A DNA stretch of 55,000 nucleotides from Cryptomeria japonica (taxonomy: Eukaryota > Streptophyta > Pinopsida > Cupressales > Cupressaceae), in NCBI RefSeq assembly GCF_030272615.1, contig NC_081413.1, forward strand, positions 607,764,209-607,819,208, read 5' to 3'. Of the stretch, positions 44,092 through 55,000 are shown one piece after another. Positions within the stretch are counted from its first letter, which is position 1. Each line of letters starts with the position of its first letter. A program made the position numbers and the translations under genes. Below the pieces are notes generated by a model, which was given only the letters and a program-made list of their open reading frames with translations, was not told the DNA's origin and searched no databases.

Positions 44092-45744
44092 TACTTTGCA
44101 TCTCCTTTAAATTTAGTTAATATTTACTAACCGATGAATTATAAATCACTTAATAAGTATTATTTATGGAACAAATAATAACATGGGTTTAAGTATAAAT
44201 GAAATAAGATAAATATTTATTAAAGTGGTAATTAATAAATCACTTTATTCAATATTTTTCTTATTTAAATTTATTGACAAGTCAAGAGATATTATTACAT
44301 TTATGAGGGAGAGTCAAGTATATAGGGGTGGTTGTATAGGTGGGCAAACATGTGGAGGGAATACATGCCTTGTTTGAGTTGTTTAGGGACCATTCAATGC
44401 ATTTTAAGAGCCTTTATGATAATGGAATATGAGGCATGACTTTTTTTCTCAGGCACATTCCTTTTTAGAGTTGAAAAGGAACCTAAAAAATAGGCTTTTT
44501 GAGAATGCACGATCAAAGGAGGCAGAGTCCTATTTTCATACAACTTCTTTGGGAAAGCATAAATATCTTCAAGTTTTCATTATTGGAGTTAGTTCTTACT
44601 AGTCATTCTTCTTGCAACTTGTAATTTTTAGAGTTCTTTTTGTAGAAATTAATAAGTTTGTAACTCAATTTTAGAGTTTGACATCATTCTAACAACTTTT
44701 TAAGAGTAATAAAGCAACTTGCCTTCTCAGATTTCCTGATATTGTGTACATGGTGATTGATATAGTTTCATGTGGTAAATTTTGTCCTTGTGATTTTGTT
44801 TTCATTGGCACCTTTATGCAATAATTTCTACTTATTTGCAGGTTATAAGTTGTGCCAATGATATAATCAGTCTCAAGTTGTGAGAAAACATCTTTCTCCT
44901 ACTAGGACAGTGAATATTTTAGCCTTCTTATAAATTATTGATGCAAATGGTATGAGTCTTTGAGTTGTGCAAGAATAAATTCTTGTTACTTGTTATTATG
45001 TGTGTTAGTTAGTTGTGCAAATTCCAGATCATCATTTGGTGCATCACCTTAGGTTAAGAGTTTCAGTTTCATGTTCTCCTTCTTACCCTTTCCTCTGCAA
45101 AAGATTAGTTTTAAGTAGTCTTTAGGTGAAGTATCAAGAGGAAGATGGTGTTCTCTGGAGGTACATTCTCACTGCAGGTTACCCACAACCTGAGAATGTT
45201 CTCGTGTATCACTAGATTGTCGAGTTTACTCAGCAGGGTGCAAATCTATGTGATAACACCACCTTCTTTCTCTCTTTCTATTATTTAATTGTATGCTAGC
45301 ATATTTTTTTCATTTGATCATGTTATGTTAGATGGTTAGAAATTCTTGTTCTTTGATTGCGTTGCTTTGTTCATGACAAAATATTTATTTTTGTCTTAGA
45401 TTCCTTATTGTAGTTTCTTTTATTGATTGAGAAATTGCATTCTCATTTTAGCATGCTATTTAGTATTTCATGTGTCATGATTAGTTAGGTCATGATGTGT
45501 TTAGTTAGAAAATGTTTTAGCTAAATCACATAGACATCCAACTATGCATAGGTACATTAGATCATCAATTAATTAAACATTCTCTAGTTTAATTAGATCA
45601 CACATGTATTAATTTTATCATCATAGTATTGGTTACAACATCAATCATAATGTCATTAAACTAGACATCCATGTTCATTCCCATATTTGTGTAATTTTGA
45701 TCGAAGCAATAAGACATATTATTTTGCATTGACATAAGACAAGT
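44092..45744. other. Unassigned AT-rich sequence
   Basis: This continues the sequence that element D entered at GTTTT. No coding region is recognisable. Phrases such as GTAATAAAGCAACTT near 44706 could be part of an old LTR polyadenylation region, but there is no second copy in the window. A bulged 13-base stem lies at 45163-45199. Confidence 0.4.
45163..45199. other. Bulged hairpin
   Basis: ACATTCTC and AGGTT (split by ACTGC) pair with AACCTGAGAATGT around the loop ACCCAC. This gives a 13-base stem with one 5-base bulge. Confidence 0.5.
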
Positions 45745-45812
45745 ATGTCTGTGTGTGTATATACATATATATACACACACACATATACATACATACATAC
45801 ATACATACAAAC

Positions 45813-45861
<49 letters not shown>

Positions 45862-45975
45862 TATATATATATATATGTATATATATACATATATGTATAT
45901 CTATATATATACATATGTATATATGTATATTTATATATGTATATGTATATATATATGTGTGTGTATATGTATCAT
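45745..45975. repeat. Microsatellite cluster 1 (TA/CA/TG/CATA)
   Basis: Runs of CATA, TA and a TG run of about 30 bases. It is open in all frames on both strands, giving Tyr/Ile/His/Cys-only translations that are not genes. Confidence 0.95.
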
Positions 45976-46299
45976 CCCGACATTCTTGAAGGGGTGAGAA
46001 ATGAATAGAACACATGCATTACAGTTACTTTTGGTCCAACCAACTATTTTAGATTTTATTTTGACCTCGTTTGATACTTTTTATTGTATAAATAAGTGTT
46101 GGCCTTTTAGTGTCTCAAAGCCAAAGGGAATAGCAAAACTCTTAGGATCAAAATTAGCAAGTGGTGTGTAGCCAATTCTCTATCTTTGTGTACTTGTCCT
46201 TGGTTGATGTTAGCCTTGAACTTAGATTTCTATTCACTTCAATCTATTAATTTTCTTACTTAGGAAACCTCATTGACGAAACACCCAGCCTCCCTAATA

Positions 46300-46590
46300 C
46301 ACACACACACACATACATGTATGTATGTATGTATGTATGTATGTATGTATGTATGTATGCATATGTGTGTGTCTGTATATGTATAAATATATAATATATA
46401 TAATACACACACACATATATGTATATGTATATATATATACACATATACATGCATAAATATATATACATATATGTATATACATACATATATATATGTATAT
46501 ACACATATTTATGTATATATATATATGTGTGTGTGTGTATATATATACATATACATATACGTATATGTATACATATACATATACATATTT
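46300..46590. repeat. Microsatellite cluster 2 (CA/ATGT/TATA)
   Basis: A CA run, about ten TATG units and mixed TA/CA repeats. It ends four bases before the LTR at 46594. Confidence 0.95.
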
Positions 46591-46681
46591 TAGTGTCATA
46601 AAATTGTGACCCTGCAATTTTCGACCAAATTTGGGTCTTCACATTGGTGAAACAAATCCCTAAGATTGATTGGAGACCTGA

Positions 46682-46704
46682 GACAGGGGCGTGGTGCCCT
46701 TGTC
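46682..46704 (+). repeat. Stem-loop in the LTR of element E
   Basis: GACAGGGGC pairs with GCCCTTGTC (one G-T pair) across a 5-base loop. A second copy of the left arm occurs at 46713. Confidence 0.55.
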
Positions 46705-46856
46705 CCCCCTAGGACAGGGGCGTGGTGCCTCTATCCTTGGCCTATTTTGGGCTCCCTTTGCATTAGTCCTGCATTGGGATTGTCAATTGTGAAGTGAGAA
46801 AAGGTTTTCTATGTCGGCCCAAGATAGAAAATTAGTTACAAACCCTAATTGGAAAT

Positions 46857-46864
46857 TATATAAG
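46857..46864 (+). promoter_or_regulatory. TATA box of element E
   Basis: TATATAAG in AAATTATATAAGACA, about 260 bases into the LTR. Confidence 0.5.
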
Positions 46865-47735
46865 ACAATTTTCCCCTCCTATTTGCATAAGCGAAAGTAA
46901 GGTGAAAAAGCGTTAGCATCATTCAAGCATTCAAGCATTCCTTTCAAGCATTGAGCATCTCAAGTCTCCTTTCAAGGCTAGGTGTTGCATTCAAGTCAAG
47001 GATTCAACCATTGAAGAGGAGATCCCTATCAAAATTAAAAACATTCAACTTCACATATCCTTTCAAACAACTCTATCAGCATTTCAATTGCATCCTCTCT
47101 TGAGGTGAATTCTACTTCGGTCATTTACTTTCATTTACTTTCAAGTATTTTTCATCATTTGGCTAATTCCAAAACCGAGGTTTGACCTAAAGACAAACCC
47201 CCAATCCCAACAACAATTCCTCTCTTTTTTGTGTGTAGGTTGTAGGTGCGCAGCTGTATTTGCAGGTTTAAGCTTCATTTTCAGAGATGGAAAAACCCTT
47301 TTCGGCGTGCAGATTTTTCAGAGGACCAAGTACACTTTCAACTCGGTCTCAACAAATTTTGCTCAAATTTACAAGGGAGCTTCATCTCGGCATCTTACTG
47401 CTAATTCCAAGTGCACAACCTCATCCCACATTTCAATCTCAAGTTATAATCATTTCTTTACCATCTCTACAATTAGTCTCAAGTCACTTAATTTATCTTA
47501 TCCATTCTAAAAGAGGGGTTACTTTAATTTTTAAATTCATTGTCAATTCACTTAGCATTCAATCTCTCTCCATTGATATTGGATCTAGTGAATTCAGCCC
47601 CCTCTTTTAAATGTAATGTGTGAAAGAGATTGAAGAGGATCCTTTGTGAAACTTTCACTCCTTTCTTGAGGAGGGTTAAGTTTTCCACTGGATCTCCTCA
47701 TCACCCCATTTTTCACCATTAAATTTTGGTGAACC

Positions 47736-47749
47736 TGGCGTCTTACATG
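47736..47749 (+). promoter_or_regulatory. Primer binding site candidate of element E
   Basis: TGGCGTCTTACATG follows TTTTGGTGAACC, the usual context of the TGGCG-type primer site in Tat-like elements. Confidence 0.5.
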
Positions 47750-48874
47750 CTTGACATTTCACATTATTGCATATTTATCATTTACAAGTTTAATTTTCTT
47801 GCAAAACTTAGTGGTTAATTCATTCAAAACCCTAGTTGTTAAAATTGGAATTGAACTTGTGTTTTGGAAAAGTTGCTATCTATTGTTTAGATCTGAAAAA
47901 TTGTATTCAATTCAATCTCTTCTTTGTATTGTTCAATTTGCAAATCAATTTTACAAAATTAAGTGGTTAATTGTCAAAACCCTAATTTTCAAAAATCAAC
48001 TTGAATTTATGAAAATATTGGATTCACATTTAATTTTCCGATTTAGAACTATTTTCAGTTTTGTCTTCTTGCCTGAAATTCAAATTTTTGACTTCCCTCC
48101 CTTTTCCAAAATTCAAAATTTAAAAATTCAGTGGTTAGGTCCTAAAACCCTAATTTTCAAATTCACTTGGATTTTGTGTAAAATTCAATCAATTTCAACC
48201 AATTTCAGTTCTCAAAATATTATCCAAGGTGGCCTTATCCATTAGGTTTGACCTTTTTCAAATTTGCAATTCATTTTTTTATCTTTTTCAAAACCCTAAT
48301 AGGGTCCTATTTTCACATTCAAACCTTAATTTTGTATATTTAAACTTCATAAAATCAACCAATTTTTTGAGGTTAGCTCTAAAATCAACGTAGCTTTCAT
48401 CCCTGAAAATTTTCAAAAATGTTGGGCGGACCGTTTGCAACTTCAACGCAATCCCTGGTTTTTTCCCTAAAATTTCAGGAGACTGTTATGACTGTATTTA
48501 ATTGCTTAAATCCAAAAAATTGGTTGATTTTGTCGAATTTTGATCCCTCTAAAATAAAAAAACACTTCAAAAATTCAACATCACAACTTTCAAGAAAAAA
48601 ATTTAAAATTAAGTGGTTAATTGTAATCTGCCCTGATTTTAAAAATTCAATTTTTTTCAAATTTAATTTTAAAGTTAAGTGGTATCCCATTGGCCCTAAT
48701 TTTAAAATTTCAATTCTTTTTCATTCACCTTAACAACTATTTTGGAAGTTGTATCATTTCTTCTTTCAACAAAGTTCAAATTGTATAATCATCATTTGTG
48801 CATTATTCAATTTTGCGAACTTTGTTCCCCAAATTCAAAACTCAAATTCAAATTTCACATTTTCCCTCTAGTGC
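47750..48874 (+). other. Long non-coding leader of element E
   Basis: About 1.1 kb between primer site and gag. The phrase AAGTGGTTA followed by CCCTAATTTT recurs several times (for example near 47960, 48130, 48610 and 48680), an irregular repeat of roughly 80-500 base spacing. No protein-like frame is convincing. Confidence 0.5.
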
Positions 48875-49300
48875 ATGAGTTTTACCACTATTAGTCCTAC
48901 CTCTACTATCCCCGTTAGACGAAGCAATAGAATTAAGGCTTCTCAAGGTTTAATTCCCGGAGAGATGGAGCCTAATTTGGGTGACTTCTTTAATGAGGAT
49001 AATGCTAATTCTTCTCATCCTAATAACATCCCTATCTACCCAATTGATGATTTCAATGATGAAGAAGAATCTTTGACTATAATTTCCATGGATCAAGTTT
49101 CAAAATTGGATTATCAATTTGACAACTTTCAACAATGGATGTCCCAAGAATATCCTAATAGTGAAGCTCTTCCATTAATTGAAGGTCTAAAATGCATGAT
49201 TTAAAGTGATAAGAATGGAATTGATATATTGTGTGGCATTTCTCACATTTTTTATTCTAATGTCATGCCTATAAAGAGTTGTGCTGAGAACTTAGGCTAT
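48875..49300 (+). pseudogene. gag N-terminal part of element E
   Basis: The ATG at 48875 opens MSFTTISPTSTIPVRRSNR and continues open to 49204 (MI, then a stop), with protein-like continuation (SDKNGIDILCGISHIFYSN) to the insertion point at 49300. The sequence resumes at 52016. The N-terminal part is Ser/Thr-rich and then acidic. It has no zinc knuckle. Confidence 0.65.
49296..49300. repeat. Target-site duplication of element G, left copy
   Basis: GCTAT here and GTTAT at 52011-52015; four of five bases agree. Confidence 0.65.
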
Positions 49301-50401
49301 TGGTGCAGAGGCACCTAAGCACATAAGCATACTAGGAGGTCAAAAGTCATAATATGAATAATTTTATTGTATTTGAGTAATTCATAATGTATTAAGGTTA
49401 TTTGAGTCCATTCAATCATAATATGTAAGGATAAATGAGCCATTTTTTCCAAACATATCATACTTGGTCCATCTTGAAGTGTTAAAAGTGTCCATGTAAG
49501 AGTTAGAGTCATTTATGTGAAAAATGCAAAAATTGTAAAAATTGCAAAGTTGCAACATTGCCAAAAAGTGCAACAAAAATGTAAAAATGCAATCCATTGG
49601 TCATAAGGTGGTTAGAGTATTTAGGAATGAGTTATAAATGGTTTATAAAACCATGTTTGGTTGAAATCAAGAAGAGAGATCAGTTTGGAGGGGATTTGAC
49701 AAAGATTATCCATCAAACCCTCAAACTGTCATTAGGTTTTAAGGAATCTATGGCTGTCATAGATCCATGGAGGATCAAATTTGGTGTATTTTTATACTTA
49801 GAGTTTTTTGAATAATATATTAATGAAATATCTTTCAAATGAATCCTTTCTTATGCATTTTTGTGGAGTATTTGGCAAGATATATTTGTTTTTACGATAA
49901 TCGTCAAAACCCTGCCAAGGGTTACCCATTTTTTTGAAAACATTCATAACATTTGATTTAACCGTTGGATCTAGCTGAACTTTGGAGAGAACTTGTGTAA
50001 CTTAGTAATATAAAGTCTTACTAAAGCGATTGTATTTAGAATCAATATTTAAGAAGATATTGATGACTGTTTGTTACAGTTCATGGTGAAAGGCAGACTG
50101 GTGAAGGCAGTAGCAGTCCGGTTGCAGCATTTGGTGTGGTCACATGAGGAATAATAATGAAGAAAGGATATATGTGTTGGAAATTTCTTTGAATCCTATT
50201 TCCAGTTCTTTTTGTCTTACTTAATTTGGTTAAGAATTGAATAATTTGTGATATTTTTGGTGAAAACAATTTTTAAGGGATGAAACCCTGAACTAGGGTA
50301 TTCCATGGCAAATAAGAATTTGTTCTCTAATGTTATGATGAATGTTATAATCTAACATCTTGAATGAAGGTTTTATGGTTTTTGATAGATGCTTTGCATC
50401 A
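49301..50401 (+). repeat. 5' LTR of element G
   Basis: TGGTGCAGAGGCACC to GCTTTGCATCA. A CAAAAATTG/TGCAAAGTTGCAA stretch near 49520-49590 is strongly kept in both LTRs. Confidence 0.92.
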
Positions 50402-50404
50402 AAT

Positions 50405-50417
50405 TGGTATCAGAGCT
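50405..50417 (+). promoter_or_regulatory. Primer binding site of element G
   Basis: TGGTATCAGAGCT, three bases after the LTR end, perfect initiator-Met type. Confidence 0.95.
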
Positions 50418-50908
50418 CGAAGAGCCCGAGTGTGTGGGTAGAGCGCCGAAGGAGGCAATCCACACCAGAACCTAGCCAAGAAGGATTTGTTATTTGGTTT
50501 TTGCTGATGATTTTTTGGTTGCAAGGTGCTCATCAATCTAGCTACAAGAAGGAAGACAAGGAAGTTATGTCAAGGGCCAAAGGGATGGTCCATTGATTGC
50601 CAAAAGACTAGGGAGAAAGGCAAAGAGGATAACTCTTAGGTGACGCACAAAGGTTTTTGGTGAGGTGATGTGGCATGGAGAGGTGGACTTATAGTTGGTA
50701 AAAGCACTTGGATGGCAGCCACTACAAACTCCATTGGTAGGAGTCACAAAGAGATTCTTTAAGAAGGAAGCAACAACATAAAGAGGCATGAAGAGGCATA
50801 AAGAGGTAAAGATGAAGACAAAGGTGAAAGTTTCACTGATTTTTTTTTCTTGCAGGTCATTATACCCACGTTTCCAAGGGACTTGGAAACTTTTCAAGGT
50901 TGGGAGTA
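50418..50908 (+). other. Internal region of element G
   Basis: There is no gag, protease or pol motif. It ends with the polypurine tract AAGGTTGGGAG (50896-50906) directly before the right LTR. Such a minimal interior would have to carry any packaging signal. Confidence 0.75.
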
Positions 50909-52010
50909 TGGTGCAGAGGCACCTAAGCACACAAGCATACCAGGAGGTCAAAAGTCATAATGCGAACAATTTTATTGTATTTGAGTCATTCATAATGCAT
51001 TAGGGTTATTTGAGTCCATTCAATCATAATATGTAAGGCTAAATAAGCCATTTTTTCCAAAGATATCATATTTGGTCCATCTTGAAGTGTTAAAAGTGTC
51101 CATGTAAGGGTTAGAGTCATTTATGTGAAAAATGCAAAAATTGTAAAAATTGCAAAGTTGCAACATTGCCAAAAAGTGCAACAAAAATGTAAAAATGCAA
51201 TCCATTGGTCATAAGATGGTTAGAGTAGTTAGGAAGAAGTTATAAAATGTTTTATAAAACCATGTTTGGTCAAAATCAAGAAGAGAGATCAGTTTAGAGG
51301 GGATTTGACAAAGATTATCCATCAAACCCTCAAATTGTCATGAGGATTTAAGGAATCTATGACTGTCATAGATCCATGGAGGATCAAATTTGGTGTATGT
51401 TTATACTTAGAGTTTTTTAAATAATATATTAATGAAATATATTTAAGATGAATCCTTTCTTATGCATTTTTGTGGAGTATTTGGCAAGATATATTTGTTT
51501 TTACAATAATTGTCAAAACCCTACCAAGGGTTACCCGGTTTTGGGAAAATACTCATAACTTTTGATTTAACTGTTGGATCTGGCTGAAATTTTTAGATAA
51601 CTTGTGTAACTAGGTAATATAAAGTTTGACCAATGTGATTGTATTTAAGATAAATATTTAAGAAGATATTGATGACTGTTTGTTAGAGTTTGTGGTGAAA
51701 GACAGACTGGTGAAGGCAGAAGCAGTCTGGTTGCATCATTTGGTGTGGTCACATGAGGAATAATAATGAATAAAGGCTATATGTGTTGGAAATTTATCTG
51801 AATCCTCTTTCCATTTCTTTTTATCTTACTTAATTTGGTTAAGAATTGAATAATTTGTGATATTTTTGGTGAAAACAATTTTTAAGGGATGAAACCCTGA
51901 ACTAGGGTATTCCATGGCAAATAAGAATTTGTTCTCTGATGTTATGGTGAATTTTATGATCTGAAATCTTGAATGAAGGCTTTATGGTTTGTGATATATG
52001 CTCTGCATCA
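50909..52010 (+). repeat. 3' LTR of element G
   Basis: TGGTGCAGAGGCACC to GCTCTGCATCA, matching 49301-50401. Confidence 0.92.
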
Positions 52011-52015
52011 GTTAT

Positions 52016-53443
52016 TCACAACCTCCTACACAAATCAATCATTCTATTCTTTTGACCACTTCAATGACTAGCATTCCTACTTTCACTTCAAACATCATGA
52101 CTACATCAACTCAAAATGTTATACCTACAACCATTAGTCATGGGGGAAATCCCTCTTCTTCATTCAATATTCCATCTTTATCTATTCCTTCAATGAGTAT
52201 GCCTATTGTCTCTCAACCAATCAATGTGACATAAGGGGGCAATTCATCCAATCATTCTATCCCTCCTTTTAGTGTCCCATTTCCTACTCAATCATCACCT
52301 ATGCCTACTTACCATAGTGTTCCATCACCCTCTTATCAATAAATACCTTCTTTCAATAACATCACACCACCTTCTCAATCAAATATGTCTAACATAAATT
52401 CTTCAACCGAAGAAAGCATTAATAATCTTGCTCAAACTATGTCATCATTGCAACAAATAATTACTTCTATGAGTCAATCCAAGTTTAGTGTGCCCACTTT
52501 CTCTTGATATTGTTAGAGTTGTCCCTCCTAAACACGTTGAAGTCCCTCAATTGGAACTCTATAATGGAAAAGGTGACTGTTTAACACATGTCAAGAAATT
52601 CCAAACTTTGTGTACTGACTTTGCTTATGATCAAAGATTTATTGCCAAACTGTTTACTCAAACGCTAAGAGATAAAGCTTTACAATGGTATTTCTCTTTG
52701 CCTTCCTATTCTATTTCTTCTTTTCAACAATTAGGAAATGCTTGTATTCAACAATTTAAAAACAACATAGGTCCTAAAATCACTATGACTAATTTATGCA
52801 TTGTAAACAAGGTATTAAAGAAAAAGTGACTGATTTGATTGGTAGATATAAGCATTTGTATTCTCAAATTTCTTTTGCAGTGCCTGATAATGATATTCAA
52901 AGAATTTTAATCTCTAATTTTCAAGAAGACATTAGGGACAAACTTCTCCTTTCTAAGTTTACTTCCTTTCCGTAGTTGTGTGCAACACTTCACAATTATT
53001 AATTGACTATGAATCAACTGGAGCAATCTACACCTATGGCTCTGAGTGATAAGGGTGACAATGCTCAACAACCATTTGTGAAGTTCAAACCGAATAAAGG
53101 ATTCATCAAATTCAATGACACCATAAAAAACAACAATGTGAATGCTACAACAGGTGTGCCTCCTATTTCTAAATTTTTCATAAGAGAAAGACAATTTACT
53201 CCTTTGAATGAATCTTTGCATAGCATCATGTCTCAGTTGCTACAAACAAATGTTATCAACCTTCCTCCAATAAAACCAGTTGACCCTTCTAAGGTAGCCT
53301 CACCTTACTTTAATAATAAATATTTTTGTCAATTTCATCATCAACTTGATCATGATACTGAGAAATGTTTTGCATTAGAAAGTAAAATTTGTGACCTGAT
53401 TGATAATAATACTATATATGTGGCAGGAGAAACAAATCAGTAG
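52016..53443 (+). pseudogene. gag central and C-terminal parts of element E
   Basis: After the insertion the sequence continues as a Ser/Pro/Thr-rich region (52016-52480). The capsid core follows at 52488-52829 (HVEVPQLELYNGKGDCLTHV, KLFTQTLRDKALQWYFSLP), the retrotransposon gag fold with its QWY signature. A one-base shift near 52495 and another near 52800 precede KEKVTDLIGRYKHLYSQISF and DIQRILISNFQEDIRDKLL. The C-terminal part (53003-53443) includes FCQFHHQLDHDTEKCFAL, a Cys/His pattern C-H-H-C of the Tat gag type. Several stops are present. Confidence 0.82.
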
Positions 53444-53973
53444 CTCCTCCTAATCAAAATCTTAAGGATTTTACTGATCCTTTACCCTCTCATACCTCTA
53501 ATGTGATTGAGACTAAACATATCTCTTTCTCTCCCTCTGATCTTACTACCACTGCTCCAAATTTGGTGAATATGGTAGAGAAACAAGAAACACCTAAGGA
53601 TCTATGTATCACATTCGACCCTAGTGAGACCATTAGAGCACCCGATGGATCTCTCTTGCATGGTTAATGTCATCACTGAAGAGTATCTTTTCACTTTCAT
53701 TTGCATAAACTAATCTATGATGATACTAATGTGGTCGTTAAGTTATTTGATGGCTTTTCGTGTCCTACCATTTGTTCTATCACACTCCATATTGAGGTTC
53801 ACACTAAATCTATGGATGCCAATTTTGTTGTCATTCATTCATCTGAACAATTCTGTGAGAAGTTAGGTTACCCTTGGCTATCTTCCATGAAGGCTATTGC
53901 CTCTCCAATCCATAAGTGTTTGAAATTTCCCCACAATGGAGAAATCATAACTATTAACCATAGCTTATTTTGA
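53444..53973 (+). pseudogene. Protease region of element E, catalytic loop lost
   Basis: The frame from 53701 has VVVKLFDGFSCP where a DNG or DSG loop followed by a hydrophobic run is expected. It then has FCEKLGYPWLSSMKAIASPI and HKCLKFPHNGEIITI, the usual C-terminal half of a Tat protease. The catalytic loop cannot be recognised, so activity is lost. The preceding 250 bases are protein-like with stops. Confidence 0.7.
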
Positions 53974-54970
53974 CCAGTCGAAAGAAGCCCAGGTGTTCCT
54001 ATTGATTACTTTTGGCCTCAACAATTTCAATCTCTTCAATCGAGAAGTGATGTTCTCTTTCAATATTATCAAAAATGAAAGAAATATATGATCTTATCCT
54101 TAAGCCAACCTCGCACTCCAAAACTTGATATTCCCATCCTTCTTGAAGATGAAGTTCTTCCCTTGACGGATAGAACTACTATTCCTCCTAAGGAAGACTC
54201 CCAACCTATTCCTATGGATGAAAATATGTCTTCTCCTGAGAATAACAATAATATTCCTCCTAAGGTTAGACCTATACCTCCTCCTCATGATAGACTTGGT
54301 CTCCTTCCTACACCAAACATTCCTCCTTTATATGGTGCAGTTCCACCTCCTTTCTCTTATAGAGAAAAGAGATATACCTCTCCTCTTGTCCAACCTAAAA
54401 GACCTCAACCTAAACCTCCAACTACCAAAGATGAGAATATTCCTCTTTCAACAAATATTCATCCTTTAATAAATATTTCTCCTTCTTCTCAGTATTCCGC
54501 TAAGACTCGACATAATCATTGTGTGAGAGATCGTCGATGAAAACATCGTGCTAGAGCTCGTGAAGTTGTTTCTCAAACTATTCAATCTTCCAAAACACCA
54601 ACAGTTGATATGATTCTCTTTTCTCCTAAACAAGATGTTGAACCTGAATCTCCAAATCATAAGTTGTAGAAAACATGTGATGGTTTTAACTCTATTCATG
54701 TTAGAGCTCCTCTTTCTATAAATATTGATGAAGAAATAGGTGAAAATATTATTCATAATGGAAATACAACTCCTAATGCTTATGATAGTGAATATGAATA
54801 TGTTGGTGTTGACAAATATTTATCTGTAGAATTTTCAAAAGCCTTAATCCTAGCTCCTAAAATCAAACAAAGTGACTTAGCACATGAGCATAGTTCTTGT
54901 TTGGATCTAGTGATAGCTCCATCTACTGTGCTCGATGTCGCTCCTCTGTCGTGTTTCCCGCCTTCTTGAA
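53974..54970 (+). pseudogene. Pro-rich linker between protease and reverse transcriptase of element E
   Basis: The open frame 54088-54540 is rich in Pro (KVRPIPPPHDRLGLLPTPN). Translation continues in the same frame with a few stops through an acidic part (NIDEEIGENI) to about 54969. It is a spacer, with no catalytic motif. Reverse transcriptase would be expected beyond the window. Confidence 0.65.
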
Positions 54971-55000
54971 ATAGTGATCAACAAGATCAGGAGGTGGATG

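Larger units (their letters stand above)
46594..47735 (+). repeat. 5' LTR of element E (right edge approximate)
   Basis: It begins TGTCATAAAATTGTGACC. It contains two GACAGGGGCGTGGTGCC copies (46682 and 46713), a TATA box (TATATAAG) near 46857 and CATTCAAG direct repeats at 46920-46950. The right edge is placed by the primer site. The second LTR is off-window, so the ends are inferred. Confidence 0.6.
49301..52010 (+). mobile_element. Coding-free LTR element G (non-autonomous)
   Basis: Two LTRs of 1,101 and 1,102 bases enclose only 507 bases. That interior holds a perfect primer site and a polypurine tract but no recognisable protein. LTRs differ by about 5% over a 235-base sample. It is inserted in the gag of element E. 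Its ends resemble those of the gag-only element at 11477: polypurine tract and LTR start read GGGAGTATGGTGCAG here and GGGAGTATGATGCAG there, both LTRs end TGCATCA, and both use the same primer site. Confidence 0.88.
46594..55000 (+). mobile_element. Tat-like Gypsy element E (right end off-window)
   Basis: A 5' LTR, primer site, long leader, gag, protease remnant and Pro-rich linker are present in order on the plus strand. The reverse transcriptase would follow after 55000. Gag wording matches the gag expected for the family whose integrase lies at 25430. It is interrupted by the coding-free element at 49301-52010 and by several frameshifts. Confidence 0.8.

Noticed and set aside
45719-46642. 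Many Tyr/Ile/His/Cys-rich frames
   Set aside because: Microsatellite translations on both strands.
47229-48733. Several open frames in the LTR and leader of element E
   Set aside because: Phe/Ile/Ser-rich translations of AT-rich non-coding DNA; gag begins only at 48875.
1-55000. Host genes, tRNA or rRNA genes, CRISPR arrays, DNA transposons with terminal inverted repeats
   Set aside because: No exon-like conserved host proteins, cloverleaf pattern or transposase were seen. Matches to the initiator-Met tRNA are primer sites only.

Overview
This window is plant nuclear DNA made almost wholly of nested LTR retrotransposons. I found no intact host gene, rRNA or tRNA gene, and no CRISPR array. 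The evidence is LTR pairs with target-site duplications, initiator-Met tRNA primer sites, polypurine tracts, and Gypsy and Copia gag-pol relics on both strands. The style of the Tat-type Gypsy and Copia relics makes a gymnosperm (conifer-like) genome my best guess, but that is inference, not proof.

Layout, left to right. Positions 1-1103 are unassigned. From 1104 to 24166, on the minus strand, lies what I read as one very large Tat-like Gypsy element. Its partial 3' LTR is 1104-4040, its internal region 4041-17278, and its 5' LTR 17279-24166. The internal region, in minus-strand order, holds a primer site, gag, protease, an extra RNase H, reverse transcriptase, a degenerate native RNase H and integrase. 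The LTR is about 5.7 kb without a later insertion and carries a decayed reading frame of about 1,190 codons behind its own TATA box. A gag-only element (11477-16852, plus strand) sits inside its gag. A Copia-type solo LTR (18677-19867) sits inside the LTR reading frame.

Next comes a plus-strand Tat relic (24816-33795: RNase H, then integrase), split by a complete Copia element (26087-33290). An unassigned stretch (33796-36676) is followed by a second Copia element on the minus strand (36682-44086), with paired LTRs and a 5-base target duplication. Its gag-pol frame is nearly whole apart from nonsense codons explainable as C-to-T changes. After another unassigned stretch (44092-45744) there are two microsatellite clusters. 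A plus-strand Tat-like element then runs from its LTR at 46594 through gag and protease to the window edge, with a coding-free LTR element (49301-52010) nested in its gag.

No element here looks able to move by itself, since every pol region carries stops, frameshifts or lost catalytic residues. The order of events can be partly read: the large Tat element came before the gag-only element inside it, and the plus-strand Tat relics came before the Copia and coding-free insertions they contain. The observation most worth pursuing is the large LTR reading frame combined with an extra RNase H placed between protease and reverse transcriptase.
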